From: Acidobacteriaceae bacterium
GTDB lineage: Bacteria; Acidobacteriota; Terriglobia; Terriglobales; Acidobacteriaceae
Length of the DNA: 53,591 bases
Reading direction: 5' to 3'
Assembly (NCBI GenBank): GCA_031296325.1
Contig: JARLFY010000032.1
Span: 1-53,591 of the forward strand
Shown here piece after piece: positions 41,201 to 49,459 of this stretch (position 1 is its first letter; each line of letters opens with the position of its first letter). Under the pieces are notes generated by a model. The model had not been told where the DNA came from. It searched no databases and worked only from the letters and a program-made list of their open reading frames with translations. The position numbers and the translations under genes are program-made.

Positions 41201-43741
41201 GCGTCCGCGCTCTCGCAGCAGATTCTGACCACCTCGACCTCCACAACTCTCGCAACATCGGCATCCTCCAGTCTGGCAGGAAAGCCGGTCACCTTTACCG
41301 TCGCCGTTACAAGTTCGACCGGCACTCCAACAGGAACCGTCACAATTAGCAATGGAAGCGCCACTCTTGGTCAGGCCACGCTGAACGCACAGGGAACCGC
41401 AACATTTACCACCTCCACGCTCTCACTCGGCACACTCTCGCTGAGCGCGACTTATAGCGGCGACACAAACTATGTGACCAGCACTTCGACATCCTTGCAA
41501 CAGGTCGTTAGCCTTGCCACCACTGCGTTGACGCTTGCCGGCCCCACAACGGCCATCGACGCGGGCACTGTTCTCTCCGTCTCGACTACGCTTTCCAGCA
41601 ACGGGGTTGCCCCCACCGGCTCGCTCACGTTGCGCGATGGCAACTCAGTGATTGCGACGCAATCCGTCTCTGCGACAGGATCGTTTCTCTTCAGTACATC
41701 AAGTCTTTCCATCGGCGCGCATACTCTCACAACGGCATACGCCGGGGACAGCGACAATGCCCCGGCAGTTTCTCCTGCTATTTCGGTTATCATTCAGCAG
41801 GCTCCGACGACCACCGCGCTCGCCTCTACAGCAAACCCATCCATCGTTGGACAGAGCATCACACTCTCCGCTTCGGTCGCCAGCGACAGCCCAAATATTG
41901 GCGGCTCCATCAACTTCATGGACGGAACGACAACGCTTGGCTCTGTGCCTCTGCTCGGAGGCTCGGCGTCCATCACGGCAAGCAGTCTTGTCTTCGGCAC
42001 ACATAATCTGACGGCAATCTATTCCGGCGACACCAATCACGCTACGTCCAGCTCAGCCACGATCGCAGAACAGATCGTTCAAGCTCCAACAGTCGCTCTT
42101 TCCTCCAGCTTGAACCCCTCCATCGTAGGAGTTGGCGTTACCTTCACGGCAACCTTTACCGGAGTTAGCGCACTCGTCCCCACGGGCAACGTAATCTTCG
42201 AGGATGGCGCGACGATTCTTGGCACGGTCGCACTCAATGCTTCTGGCGTCGCGACCTTCCCGACGGCGTCGCTTGCCGTCGGCTCGCATCCGATCTCCAT
42301 TCGTTACGCTGGCGACAAGAACTACAGCGCCGCCTCGGGATCGTTGACCCAGACCGTACTCAACGCCGACACGCAGATCGCCCTGACATCCAGCGCTAAC
42401 CCTGCGACCTATGGCATCGCACTCTCTCTTATTGCAACCGTCAGTAGCAACAGCGGAACGGCAACCGGCTCAGTAAACTTCATCGATGGCGGCATTTCCC
42501 TTGGCAGCGCAGCGCTCAACGCAAACGGGGTTGCCACGCTCCCCCTCTCAACGCTCGCGCCCGGAACGCACTCCATCGTTGCCAGCTATGCAGGCGACGG
42601 GAAGGCGAGCGCGTCAGTTTCGGTTCCGTATACGCTCGTCGTCAAACAGATTAGCTCGGTCACGCTGACCACCAGCGCCAATCCAACGTTGGCGCTTACC
42701 CCCATCGTACTCACTGCGTCGGTCAGCAATAGCGGCGTCGGAACAGCCACCGGCACACTCACATTCACGGACGGCTCAACCCTTCTTGGCACGGCAACGC
42801 TGGATGCAACCGAGAAGGCCTCGCTCACCGTGGCTTCTCTGGCAACGGGCAATCACTCCATTCAGGCCAGCTATGCCGGAGACAACAACAACTTTTCCAG
42901 CGTCTCCTCCGTTGTGACCGAGAGCGTGCAACTTCGTCCTACGACTACGACACTGACCGCCTCGTCAATCGACCCACTCAATCCCCGTCAAGCGACACTG
43001 ATCTCCGTAGTCCATTGGACTGGCAGCGCACCTCCCACTGGCACCGTCCTCTTTTCCTCTGGAAGCACTCCCCTCGGCAGCAGTACAGCCGATTCGACCG
43101 GCGTAGCAACTCTATCCATCGTTCTGCAAAGTAGTCCTGAGAGCATTACCGCAAGCTATAGCGGCGACTCGTCCTACTCATCCTCCACATCGCAAGCGAC
43201 CGCCGTAACGGCCAGTGCTGGCGAGCAGTTTACGATCTCGATCGATCCCACCAGCATCAGCATGCAGAGCAAACAGAATACCGTCGTAAACCTCGCCATC
43301 GCTTCGGTGCAGAGCTTTGCGGATACATTGCAGTTCGGCTGCATCGGGCTTCCCTATGCCGCGACCTGCACCTTTAGTACTTCACAGGTCACGCTCGCCG
43401 CCAACGGAACCGCTAGCGTGCAACTCACCATCGACACGGGCGATCCTCTTGGCTCAGGAGCGCAAGCCAGCTTCCGCAATCTTCGGAACTCTCCTGTCGC
43501 GTTATGTTTTTTGCCCGGAGCATTTCTTGCGGGACTCCTCTTCCTGCGCAGACGCCGCCGCCCACTGCTTGGCCTTCTTCTGCTTCTCTGCGCGGTCACG
43601 GCAACGCTTGGTGCTACAGGCTGCTCTGGATTGCAGACGAGCGGAACACCGCCTGGAACCTACTCCTTCAAAATCTCGGCATCCGGCCAGCAGACCGGAA
43701 TTACTGAGACTCAGGTCATGACCATGACCATCACCCAGTGA
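38228..43741 (+). CDS. Giant secreted protein: NHL beta-propeller plus eleven Ig-like repeats
   Basis: 1837 residues from a TTG (no in-frame ATG before residue 47). A long positive N-region is followed by a signal peptide (KYLFPVWLLLIFTLWMESAA-QAQ). Residues about 190-500 hold six NHL-type repeats with the motif NLYIADTGNNVIRRV preceded by GYSGDGG, a probable six-bladed propeller. After an ASPM/SPD-2-like segment (about 510-615), eleven Ig-like 3 repeats of 93-98 residues run from about 620 to 1670, each with GTVTFxDGxTxLG and xxYxGD. A C-terminal hydrophobic stretch (LCFLPGAFLAGLLFLRRRRR then LLGLLLLLCAVTATLGATGC) interrupts a last beta domain. It probably acts at the cell surface. The following gene encodes a small beta-barrel 8 bp downstream. 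Confidence 0.88.
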   Translation: MSESFIPSELFGENEVSSSRIREQFRYKSFLSATTKYLFPVWLLLIFTLWMESAAQAQGGPLAVASFPGSTVVGQQTTPLTVTVTIAHGDTATVPIVVTQGNANLDFKPAGSGSCTSGTNYSTGQQCTVDVIFAPLYPGLRSGAVVLTNSSGTVLGYTLLSGMATGSLGILVSGRIDTVAGDGAWIYSQDGVSATLAPIFLPKGIVVDTAGNLFLSDSSNNRIRRVDATTGMISTIAGIGPSGYSGDGGLATQAMISNPAGIVMDGAGNLYIADMGNHAIRRIDAASGMISTIAGTLGAKGYSGDGSAAASAKLSLPEGLAFDSAQNLYIADTGNNVIRRVSAATGLISTVVGTGIAGFSGDGGAAISAQLNTPWSLTFGADGSFYIADLTNNVVRKVGTDGKIATVAGNATLGYSGDGGVATSAQLNAPASIVFDPAGNMYIADSGNNRVRKVYFSTQIIQTISGTSSDQFAGDTGPATLASFYGPYALYMDQSGNLFVADMFHNRIRRISAGAISIEYPVMRVGKVSSPQPEGLENDGNAGLTISAPTLVDAALDSLTTTCNIGTVVASGLSCNLGVEFAPTVVGDPAYGSVTVNSDAGNRPALISLSGEVLSVEPTSVSLISNANPSLIGASVTFTAAVSSASSTLTGTIIFLDGTTQLCSVSLAANGFAACTVSTLSLGQHPITANYSGDPQDAASVSPVLTQVVKQAAALVLNVAPSSVVVTNSVTLTATATAATGTPTGAVTFYDGATAIGSVNLNASGVATFTTKSLTAATHGLSANYAGDGTNGTAQSNVVNELVNLATTNTTISSSGASVNVGSSITFTAIVVSANGPLPAGTVQFFDGATSLGSATLDGTGTAALTLSTLTPGTHPIVATYSGDIDNATSASASLVETIAQIPTTITVLSNTNPANAGATINLTANVAMKSGSTADGAITGLVTFSDGATTLGTVAVNASGQATLAVNSLSAGTHLLSANFTGNTNYAASTASALSQQILTTSTSTTLATSASSSLAGKPVTFTVAVTSSTGTPTGTVTISNGSATLGQATLNAQGTATFTTSTLSLGTLSLSATYSGDTNYVTSTSTSLQQVVSLATTALTLAGPTTAIDAGTVLSVSTTLSSNGVAPTGSLTLRDGNSVIATQSVSATGSFLFSTSSLSIGAHTLTTAYAGDSDNAPAVSPAISVIIQQAPTTTALASTANPSIVGQSITLSASVASDSPNIGGSINFMDGTTTLGSVPLLGGSASITASSLVFGTHNLTAIYSGDTNHATSSSATIAEQIVQAPTVALSSSLNPSIVGVGVTFTATFTGVSALVPTGNVIFEDGATILGTVALNASGVATFPTASLAVGSHPISIRYAGDKNYSAASGSLTQTVLNADTQIALTSSANPATYGIALSLIATVSSNSGTATGSVNFIDGGISLGSAALNANGVATLPLSTLAPGTHSIVASYAGDGKASASVSVPYTLVVKQISSVTLTTSANPTLALTPIVLTASVSNSGVGTATGTLTFTDGSTLLGTATLDATEKASLTVASLATGNHSIQASYAGDNNNFSSVSSVVTESVQLRPTTTTLTASSIDPLNPRQATLISVVHWTGSAPPTGTVLFSSGSTPLGSSTADSTGVATLSIVLQSSPESITASYSGDSSYSSSTSQATAVTASAGEQFTISIDPTSISMQSKQNTVVNLAIASVQSFADTLQFGCIGLPYAATCTFSTSQVTLAANGTASVQLTIDTGDPLGSGAQASFRNLRNSPVALCFLPGAFLAGLLFLRRRRRPLLGLLLLLCAVTATLGATGCSGLQTSGTPPGTYSFKISASGQQTGITETQVMTMTITQ

Positions 43742-43749
43742 GGTCGCCG

Positions 43750-44349
43750 ATGAAACACTTCGGCCAGCTTTGCCGAGTGATGTTCTCTTTTCTACTGGTC
43801 AGCTCGCTGCCACACTCTCTGTCGGCGCAGGCGATGCCGACCGCCACGGCACCCGGAGAGTACATCGCAGTCGGAGGGGGAGACTCCATCTTTCAGGCCG
43901 ACTACGGTCAGCGCGATCTCGTCGGGTTCGTCGCCTACGCAGACGTGCATCCTACCCTGCGTTATGGCATCGAGGCGGAGGCGCGTTTTCTGCACTACCA
44001 CACATCCGAAGACGTCACCGAAGCCAACTATCTCATCGGCCCACGAGTCTCCTTTCGACCGGGCAGTCATCTGCGTCCCTACGCCAAGTTTCTAGTTGGC
44101 GCTGGAAAGATTGTTCTCCCATACCACTATGCTCAGGGAAGCTTTCTTGCCTTTGCTCCTGGTTGCGGCGTGGATTACCAACTGACAGATCGCATCACCC
44201 TTCGCGCCATCGACTTCGAGTATCAGATCTGGCCAGACTTTCCCTACGGCTCATTGCATCCCTACGGAATCAGTACCGGCTTCAGCTTCAGACTCAACTC
44301 GGTTCCGCGATACCCAAAACTGTACCCAGGCCGAATGTCCGGGAACTAA
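43750..44349 (+). CDS. Small outer-membrane beta-barrel protein
   Basis: The ATG at 43750 with AGGT upstream gives 199 residues; the preceding GTG at 43738 overlaps the stop of the giant gene. A signal peptide (QLCRVMFSFLLVSSLPHSLS-AQA) is followed by alternating amphipathic strands with aromatic ends (YIAVGGGDSIFQADYGQRDL, VGFVAYADVHPTLRYGIEAE, LRPYAKFLVGAGKIVLPYHY) and a last strand STGFSFRL. This is typical of eight-stranded OmpA/OmpX-like barrels in Acidobacteria. Tight coupling to the giant NHL/Ig gene suggests they act together, perhaps as anchor and surface protein. Function is not known. Confidence 0.78.
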   Translation: MKHFGQLCRVMFSFLLVSSLPHSLSAQAMPTATAPGEYIAVGGGDSIFQADYGQRDLVGFVAYADVHPTLRYGIEAEARFLHYHTSEDVTEANYLIGPRVSFRPGSHLRPYAKFLVGAGKIVLPYHYAQGSFLAFAPGCGVDYQLTDRITLRAIDFEYQIWPDFPYGSLHPYGISTGFSFRLNSVPRYPKLYPGRMSGN

Positions 44350-44723
44350 TTTCGCCAAACCCAGAGGGCTGAAGGCCCGCCCTACAGCCTTCGCTCAAAC
44401 CTCAACACGCCTTCCCATCAAGATACGGATCGCACGAATAACTCTTCTATAAATCCGCCCGCAAAAAACATGTCAAGACCAACGTGTCTATAACTAACTT
44501 AACATCAACTACATACCCCCCAAAATACTTGACATAGTCGTTCAAGTCCTCGCTCGGTCGCCTGCTTCTCTATAAGTGCTGTATTCCCAATATCGATATG
44601 TCGGGGGAGGAGGGATCTACGATTGCTATGGCAAGAGTCGCAAATCATGGTGCCATAAAAGCGCGTTCACTTGTAGCGTGAAAAGGCTATAGCCATTCCG
44701 AAGGCGCTTCGGGTCGAGCGGCC
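44350..44723. other. Gene-free gap with short repeat motifs
   Basis: 374 bp. It contains GGGCTGAAGGCCCG (about 44367), also seen at 16608; the CGCAAAA-n-TGTCAAG motif (44460-44477); an inverse TTGACAT at about 44529; and a reversed repeat A leader (AGGCTATAGCCATTCCG, 44684-44700). No gene is supported. Confidence 0.5.
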
Positions 44724-45491
44724 TTAGCGGCCTTCCTTCAGGCGCGCGGACAACCGCCTGGGCAGGCCAGCCTCCAGCATTCGCTTCTGGGTCGACTCCA
44801 GATCGTATGGAACGCGGTGGTAGATGATCTCGCTGGTCTCGCTGTCGTAGATCGCAAAGGCGGCTCGCCAGTCGAAGTCGCGCGGCTGCCCGACCGATCC
44901 CGGATTGATCAGGTAGCGCATTCCCGGCTCAATCGGCAGCGTCCACATATCGCTTCCCTTGCGGCTGTGATACAGAGGATGCAGTTCCTGCCAGTCGTGA
45001 TCGCGCTGAGCGAATCCGCCCTGGATGTGGGTGTGTCCGAAGAAGGTGATCGCCGTCGGCGTCTGCTGTAGCGGAGCCCAGGCATCGCGCATGTTGTGGA
45101 TGTACTGATCCTCGTTGAGCGGCGAACCGTGCGCCAGAGTTACATGCACAGGAATCGGCGTCTTCAGCTCGGCATCGAGCGGCCCCTGCGGCAGAGCGCG
45201 CAGCCACTCCAGATTCTCCTCGGTCAGCGTCTCCGCAGTCCACTTGGCTGCCGATCGAGCCGTCGGATTGAAGTGTCGCGACGAGCCAAGGCCGCAACAG
45301 ACGCGGTCGTGATTGCCCCGCACCGTCCAGGTGGCCTGCGCCCGAATCAGCGCAAGAACCTCATTGGGACTCGCTCCATAGCCCACCATGTCGCCCAGAT
45401 TCCACAACGCATCCCACGTCCCCGCCGCGTCAAGAACCGCAGCCAGGGCCTCCAGATTTCCGTGAATGTCAGAGAGAACAAGAGCACGCAT
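44724..45491 (-). CDS. Calcineurin-like metallophosphoesterase (YfcE/MJ0936-like)
   Basis: A 255-residue dimetal phosphoesterase. The start at 45491 puts the metal-binding motif at the very N-terminus (MRALVLSDIHGNLEALAAVL); the upstream open frame is not real. Motifs in order are DIHGN, LGDMVGYG, VRGNHDRV, TLAHGS and FFGHTHIQ, a full set of metal ligands, and GSVGQPRD. This subgroup includes 2',3'-cyclic nucleotide or phosphodiester hydrolases; the substrate is unknown. The gene lies 79 bp downstream of the ABC ATPase gene on the same strand. Confidence 0.88.
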   Translation of the reverse strand: MRALVLSDIHGNLEALAAVLDAAGTWDALWNLGDMVGYGASPNEVLALIRAQATWTVRGNHDRVCCGLGSSRHFNPTARSAAKWTAETLTEENLEWLRALPQGPLDAELKTPIPVHVTLAHGSPLNEDQYIHNMRDAWAPLQQTPTAITFFGHTHIQGGFAQRDHDWQELHPLYHSRKGSDMWTLPIEPGMRYLINPGSVGQPRDFDWRAAFAIYDSETSEIIYHRVPYDLESTQKRMLEAGLPRRLSARLKEGR

Positions 45492-45570
45492 AGGGAAGTT
45501 TGCTTCACGCAATAGTGCAAGAGTCTTAAATTCTATCTTATGCAGCGATTCTCCAGCAGCGAAGCGCGGC

Positions 45571-46539
45571 TTACTGCTCGGCCAGCCAAGCCAGCGGTCG
45601 GGTGCGATCGGTGGCCATCGTCGGCGCAGAGGCCAGAAGCCGCCGAGTGTAGGGGTGCTGTGGATGGGAAAAAAGCTGGTGCGTACTGGCTTGCTCGACG
45701 ATCTCGCCATGTTGCATCACGGCTACGCGGTCTCCCGGCTGGTCGCAGGCCTCGGAGACTACCGCAAGGTCGTGCGAGATGAAGAGCATCGAAAGCCCGT
45801 GTTTATGGCGCAACTCGCGCAGCAACAGCAGAATCTGCGCCTGCACCGTGACGTCGAGAGCCGTCGTCGGCTCATCGGCGATCAACAGCCGCGGACGATT
45901 GATCAGCGCCATCGCAATCAGAATCCGCTGCCTCTGCCCGCCGGAGAACTGGTGCGGATAGTCGCGCACACGTCGCTCCGGCTGGGGCAGCGCGACCTCA
46001 TGCATCGCGTTGAGAACCAGCGCGTCAACCTCTCGCGAAGACAGTTCAGGCTGATGCGCTCGCACCGCCTCGGCGATCTGCGTGCCGACCCGCATCACCG
46101 GATTCAGAGCCGTCATCGGCTCCTGAAAGATCATGGCGATGTCGCTGCCTCGCCGTCGGCGCATCTCAGACTCTGAGAGTGTCAGTAGATCCACCGTCGC
46201 AGCGCTTGTCGATCCCGTGGCCTGATCTTGCCGACCATCGAGTTGCGAAGCGGAGCCTGCCCCGGACGAAAACAGAATTCTGCCCGAAGCGCAGGCTCCG
46301 GCAGAGAGCAGCCGCATCACGGCCAGCGAGGTTGCAGACTTGCCCGATCCCGACTCGCCCACCAGCCCCAGCGTCTGGCCCGCTGCAATCTGGAACGAGA
46401 TCTTATGCACCACCTCGCGCCCGTCGAAGGCAACCGATAGATTATCAACCCGCAGAATCGCCGCGGCGGCATCGTCCAGCCCTGCGCCTGCTCCAATTGC
46501 TATTCCTATTCCGTCGCCACTTGGTATCGAAGAACTCAC
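45571..46539 (-). CDS. Peptide/nickel-type ABC transporter ATP-binding protein (DppD/OppD family), orphan
   Basis: A 322-residue ATPase from a GTG at 46539. A low-complexity start ([20 protein letters not shown]) precedes Walker [21 protein letters not shown], the Q-loop [17 protein letters not shown], the signature [16 protein letters not shown] and Walker [15 protein letters not shown] Ser/Gln/Thr-rich insert (about 95-125) is unusual. The C-terminus [12 protein letters not shown] is the start of the oligo_HPY region, but the family tail beyond it is short. No permease, binding protein or DppF gene is adjacent, so partners must lie elsewhere. Confidence 0.87.
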   Translation of the reverse strand: MSSSIPSGDGIGIAIGAGAGLDDAAAAILRVDNLSVAFDGREVVHKISFQIAAGQTLGLVGESGSGKSATSLAVMRLLSAGACASGRILFSSGAGSASQLDGRQDQATGSTSAATVDLLTLSESEMRRRRGSDIAMIFQEPMTALNPVMRVGTQIAEAVRAHQPELSSREVDALVLNAMHEVALPQPERRVRDYPHQFSGGQRQRILIAMALINRPRLLIADEPTTALDVTVQAQILLLLRELRHKHGLSMLFISHDLAVVSEACDQPGDRVAVMQHGEIVEQASTHQLFSHPQHPYTRRLLASAPTMATDRTRPLAWLAEQ

Positions 46540-46594
46540 CCCTCGATGTTAGAGCAGTTTCGTCCCATCGCAGCATAGATTTGAGTCGTTGCAG

Positions 46595-46690
46595 AGCATT
46601 TTCAGTAATTATGTAATGAATCGCGCCGCGAACAAACTACAAAGATTTTTCTCCTTCACTTCGTTCGAGGGGCAGAAGGATAATTTTATC
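46595..46690 (-). repeat. Degenerate repeat A remnant
   Basis: AGAGCATTTTCAGTAATTAT resembles leader type 2. Further on, reversed sequence ATCCTTCTGCCCCTCGAACG plus AAGTGAAGGAG resembles a core. Orientation of the two parts differs, suggesting rearrangement. Confidence 0.4.
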
Positions 46691-46729
46691 TACAGAGAAA
46701 TAACGATTTGAATGCCGTGGAAGACGCAA

Positions 46730-46769
46730 AAAGAGATACGGAGAATAAGCGTCATTCCCGTATCTCTTT
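46730..46769 (-). terminator. Intrinsic terminator of the PEP-CTERM gene
   Basis: AAAGAGATACGG (46730-46741) and CCGTATCTCTTT (46758-46769) form twelve perfect pairs. Read on the minus strand the stem is followed by TTGCG after a T-run, 25 bases past the stop of the minus-strand gene. Confidence 0.8.
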
Positions 46770-46794
46770 GTCGTGGGCTGTCTAACGTGGTGTT

Positions 46795-47430
46795 TTACCG
46801 AACTGCGCTGAAGATGCGGCGTCGAAGCGTGGCTGCTAGGCCAAGAACTCCGGTGCCAAGAAGCAACAGACTGTTGGGTTCGGGAGTGGTAGTCACTTTA
46901 GTGACGACGAGGGTCTCAGGAGAGGATTCGAGAGAAAAGAAGGTCGTCGTACCAGCCGCCAGTCCAGTGATATTCACGAAGCCGGTGTCGTCTAAAACGG
47001 AGGTTGTCGTAATACCGCTAAACGTGTTGAGCGGGCCTTCATTTTCCGTTGGGTCGGTGCTGTGACCAGTCGCGCAATACGAAGTGCTAGCGCCTCCTGT
47101 GCGAGTGACGTCGCAAATGCCATCACCATCGAAGGCAAAGATGCCTCCGCCATCGCCCGCACCGATCAGCTCAATCGATCCGGTATATGTTGATCCAGAG
47201 TTGTTAATCACGCCGACAAGGACATCATCGCCGCCTTGAGCGTAGGTCGCGTCGTACGGTTGAGCGCCTGCTACTGCTGCACCGGTAACGACTCCACCAG
47301 CGCCGATCGTTATGATGTAACCGCAATCAGTGTTTGTGCTGGCTGTGGTGGGACAAATGGCTGTTGCATGTGCTGCGATTGGCATGAGAACTCCAAGCGC
47401 AAGGGTTGCTGCAATTTTTTGTATATTCAT
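46795..47430 (-). CDS. PEP-CTERM sorting-signal exported protein
   Basis: 211 residues with a signal peptide (KIAATLALGVLMPIAAHATA) and a C-terminal PEP-CTERM tripartite tail: PEP motif in TTTPEPNSLLLLGTGVLGLA, a hydrophobic helix and a basic end (ATLRRRIFSAVR). The body is Gly/Thr/Ser/Asp-rich with a few cysteines (CPTTASTNTDCGYIITIGAG). In Gram-negatives such tails are processed by exosortase (EpsH), linked to exopolysaccharide. AAGGAG lies six bases before the ATG. No exosortase gene is in the window. It has an intrinsic terminator. Confidence 0.88.
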   Translation of the reverse strand: MNIQKIAATLALGVLMPIAAHATAICPTTASTNTDCGYIITIGAGGVVTGAAVAGAQPYDATYAQGGDDVLVGVINNSGSTYTGSIELIGAGDGGGIFAFDGDGICDVTRTGGASTSYCATGHSTDPTENEGPLNTFSGITTTSVLDDTGFVNITGLAAGTTTFFSLESSPETLVVTKVTTTPEPNSLLLLGTGVLGLAATLRRRIFSAVR

Positions 47431-48001
47431 GCCATGCTCCTTGGTGGTTCAACTGTAGCCAGATCCAAAGCCGTAACTCGGTCAGGCACGGTTGCTATAA
47501 GCATGTAAATGGCCGTAGTTGAGTCTATGTATTTGCAACGAGATCGTGGCGCACCTTTTATCGAACGTGCATTCTTTTGCGCACAAAGAAGTAAATAATT
47601 GGAATGGAGAGTCCTGCCTGAGCCGAAGGCACAGTCGCTCACTGTGTCGACCGCTTCAGAGCGGGACATCCTGCCCTTTCGGAAACTAACGGACCGGCAG
47701 GTTGAGTTGAGTGGGAATGACCTGAAATTAGGTGACGGCGACTCATCGTCGGAGTTGAAGGACTCTGCGGTAGGATCCGGGAAGATCCAGTTCGCCCCCG
47801 CCAGCATAACGTCCCTAACCATTCCCAAGGCGAACAACGCTAGCTACCAACAGGAACAAACAGGACGAGGATGCAGAGGCATGATTCAGGCACTGCATCA
47901 ATAGTCATTAGAAGTACGGGAAACGCTCTAATCCGCAAACGACAGGAGCGGCACCGTTTGGTGTCGCTCCTGTCGTTTGCTGCGGCTCTGTGAGGTGCAG
48001 G
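47431..48001. other. Gene-free gap; strong hairpin at its right end
   Basis: 571 bp. Opposing frames at 47427-47837 (minus) and 47599-47904 (plus) overlap each other, have no recognisable domain, and are rejected. The promoter for the PEP-CTERM gene must lie at the left end. The right end holds the 46-nt hairpin at 47935-47980. The rest is unexplained; a decayed gene is possible. Confidence 0.4.
47935..47980 (-). terminator. Very strong hairpin downstream of the GH27 gene
   Basis: GCAAACGACAGGAGCG (47935-47950) pairs with CGCTCCTGTCGTTTGC (47965-47980) with no mismatch, then one G-T and CACC/GGTG around a GTTT loop: 21 pairs in all. It is 21 bases after the stop of the minus-strand gene. No long T-run follows, so it may also be a mobile or processing element. 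Confidence 0.7.
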
Positions 48002-49459
48002 TTACTTCTTAAGCAGCCAGAGGATGCAGGAGTGGGGCTCGAGCGTTAGTCCCTGAACAGCCTTGGCTTTGGGGATGGTTTTGCCGGTCCACACATCCTT
48101 GACGTGGTAGACGGCGTCGTCGAGGCCGAAGACCTCGAAGCTGCTGTCGATAACGAGCTGCGACTCTCCGACGTTGAACAGAGCCAACGCCGTCTCTCCG
48201 TTTGCCAGATCGGAGGTCCAGGCGATCATGCCTCCGTTGTGCATGACCTGACCGCTGCGGGTCGAGGTCTGGTCGATGCGGATGAAGTCCTCGTTGGTGA
48301 TCAGCTTGCGGGTCGGTTCGTCAAGTTGAGTGAGGTTTGCGCCGAGGATCAGCGGCGAACGGGCCATCGCCCAGAGAGAGAGCATGGTCTGTTGCTCGTC
48401 TGGAGTGAGGCGCGAGGCGCGGGCCTTGCCTTCGCCGGGAACCGGGCTGAGTTGGCCGATGGGCAGCATGTCGGCGTCGGGCCAGTTGCCGGGCTTGGCG
48501 TACTGCGCCCAGGCGGCGGTGGTGGCGAACTGGCTGGAGAGACTCTTGGGGAAGGGCTTGGCGTTATCCCAAAGATCCCATATGTCGTTGGAGATGCGCC
48601 ACATCTGGGCCAGACCGGAGACCTCGGCGGCGTTGTCCAGATCGGTGGGGCCGGGCGAGAGGCTGAGGACGATGGGACGGCCCGTCTTGTCGATGGCCTT
48701 GCGGATCATGCGAATCTCGTCGATCTTGTAGGGGTTGGAGGCGATGCAGTCCACTTTGAGCAGATCGACTCCCCAGCCGGCGTACTGCGCCAGCAGCGAG
48801 TCGTACCAGGCCTGTCCAGCGGCGTTGTCCTTGACGCCCCAGTTGGTGGGATCCCACGAACAGGCGTCGGTGGTATCGGCGGCATCCTGTGTGTGGAAGC
48901 TGCTGCCTGCGATGGGCAGATTGCGCTCCACCGAGGCGCGGGGAATGCCGCGAACGATGTGGATGCCGAACCTGAGTCCCTGCGAGTGGACCCAGTCGCC
49001 GAGCGGCTTGAAGCTGCTGTCGCCGATGGTTGCAAGCTGTTTGTATCCGCCTGTGGCAGCGGCTGCGCCCGCCAGAGATGCGGCGGTCGCAGAGTCCGTG
49101 CCTGCGGAGGGAAAGCGCACGGGTACCGGAATGTAGCGGCCATTGGCATCAAGCTGGTACTGAAGAAGCTCGGCGTGGGGACGATCCTGCGGGTTGCGGA
49201 AGAACCAGCCCTCGTCGATGACGGCGTAGTTCCAGCCAAAGGGCTTGAGCGAGTCGGCCTCCACCTTGACGTTGGCGCGGAACTGTTGCTCGGTGATGGT
49301 GAGTCCGTAGGAGTCCCAGCTATTCCAGCCCATCGGCGGCGTGGCGGCGACGACTGGCTTGGTCGCAGTCTGTGCCTGCGCCGGACTGGCGGCCAGTGCC
49401 ACAAGCAGTACTAGACCTACAGAGGAGAACTTCCTTACTGTCTTCATTGCCGCCTTCAT
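48002..49459 (-). CDS. GH27 alpha-galactosidase, secreted
   Basis: A 485-residue glycoside hydrolase family 27 enzyme releasing terminal alpha-galactose from plant or microbial oligosaccharides. The start at 49459 is chosen among three nearby ATGs for its GAGG spacing. A signal peptide (FSSVGLVLLVALAASPAQAQ) is present. Catalytic-domain motifs are TPPMGWNSWDSYGLTI, AVIDEGWFFRNPQ, LRFGIHIVRGIPR, the nucleophile strand VDLLKVDCIASNPYKI and the acid/base region WRISNDIWDLWDN, then GNWPDADMLPIGQL. A C-terminal beta-sandwich follows (ETALALFNVGES). A mid-domain stretch of about 40 residues (ATAASLAGAAAATGGYKQLA) is unusually Ala-rich. Confidence 0.94.
   Translation of the reverse strand: MKAAMKTVRKFSSVGLVLLVALAASPAQAQTATKPVVAATPPMGWNSWDSYGLTITEQQFRANVKVEADSLKPFGWNYAVIDEGWFFRNPQDRPHAELLQYQLDANGRYIPVPVRFPSAGTDSATAASLAGAAAATGGYKQLATIGDSSFKPLGDWVHSQGLRFGIHIVRGIPRASVERNLPIAGSSFHTQDAADTTDACSWDPTNWGVKDNAAGQAWYDSLLAQYAGWGVDLLKVDCIASNPYKIDEIRMIRKAIDKTGRPIVLSLSPGPTDLDNAAEVSGLAQMWRISNDIWDLWDNAKPFPKSLSSQFATTAAWAQYAKPGNWPDADMLPIGQLSPVPGEGKARASRLTPDEQQTMLSLWAMARSPLILGANLTQLDEPTRKLITNEDFIRIDQTSTRSGQVMHNGGMIAWTSDLANGETALALFNVGESQLVIDSSFEVFGLDDAVYHVKDVWTGKTIPKAKAVQGLTLEPHSCILWLLKK

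Noticed and set aside
40060..43230. Periodic ~290-bp DNA similarity, CRISPR-like at first glance
   Set aside because: These are coding repeats of Ig-like domains with diverged sequence, not short identical repeats with spacers.
44529..44576. Promoter TTGACA ... TATAAG
   Set aside because: The hexamers are about 36 bp apart, too far for a sigma-70 promoter.
47427..47904. Opposing 136-aa (minus) and 101-aa (plus) frames
   Set aside because: They overlap each other, show no domain, and include no credible start context.
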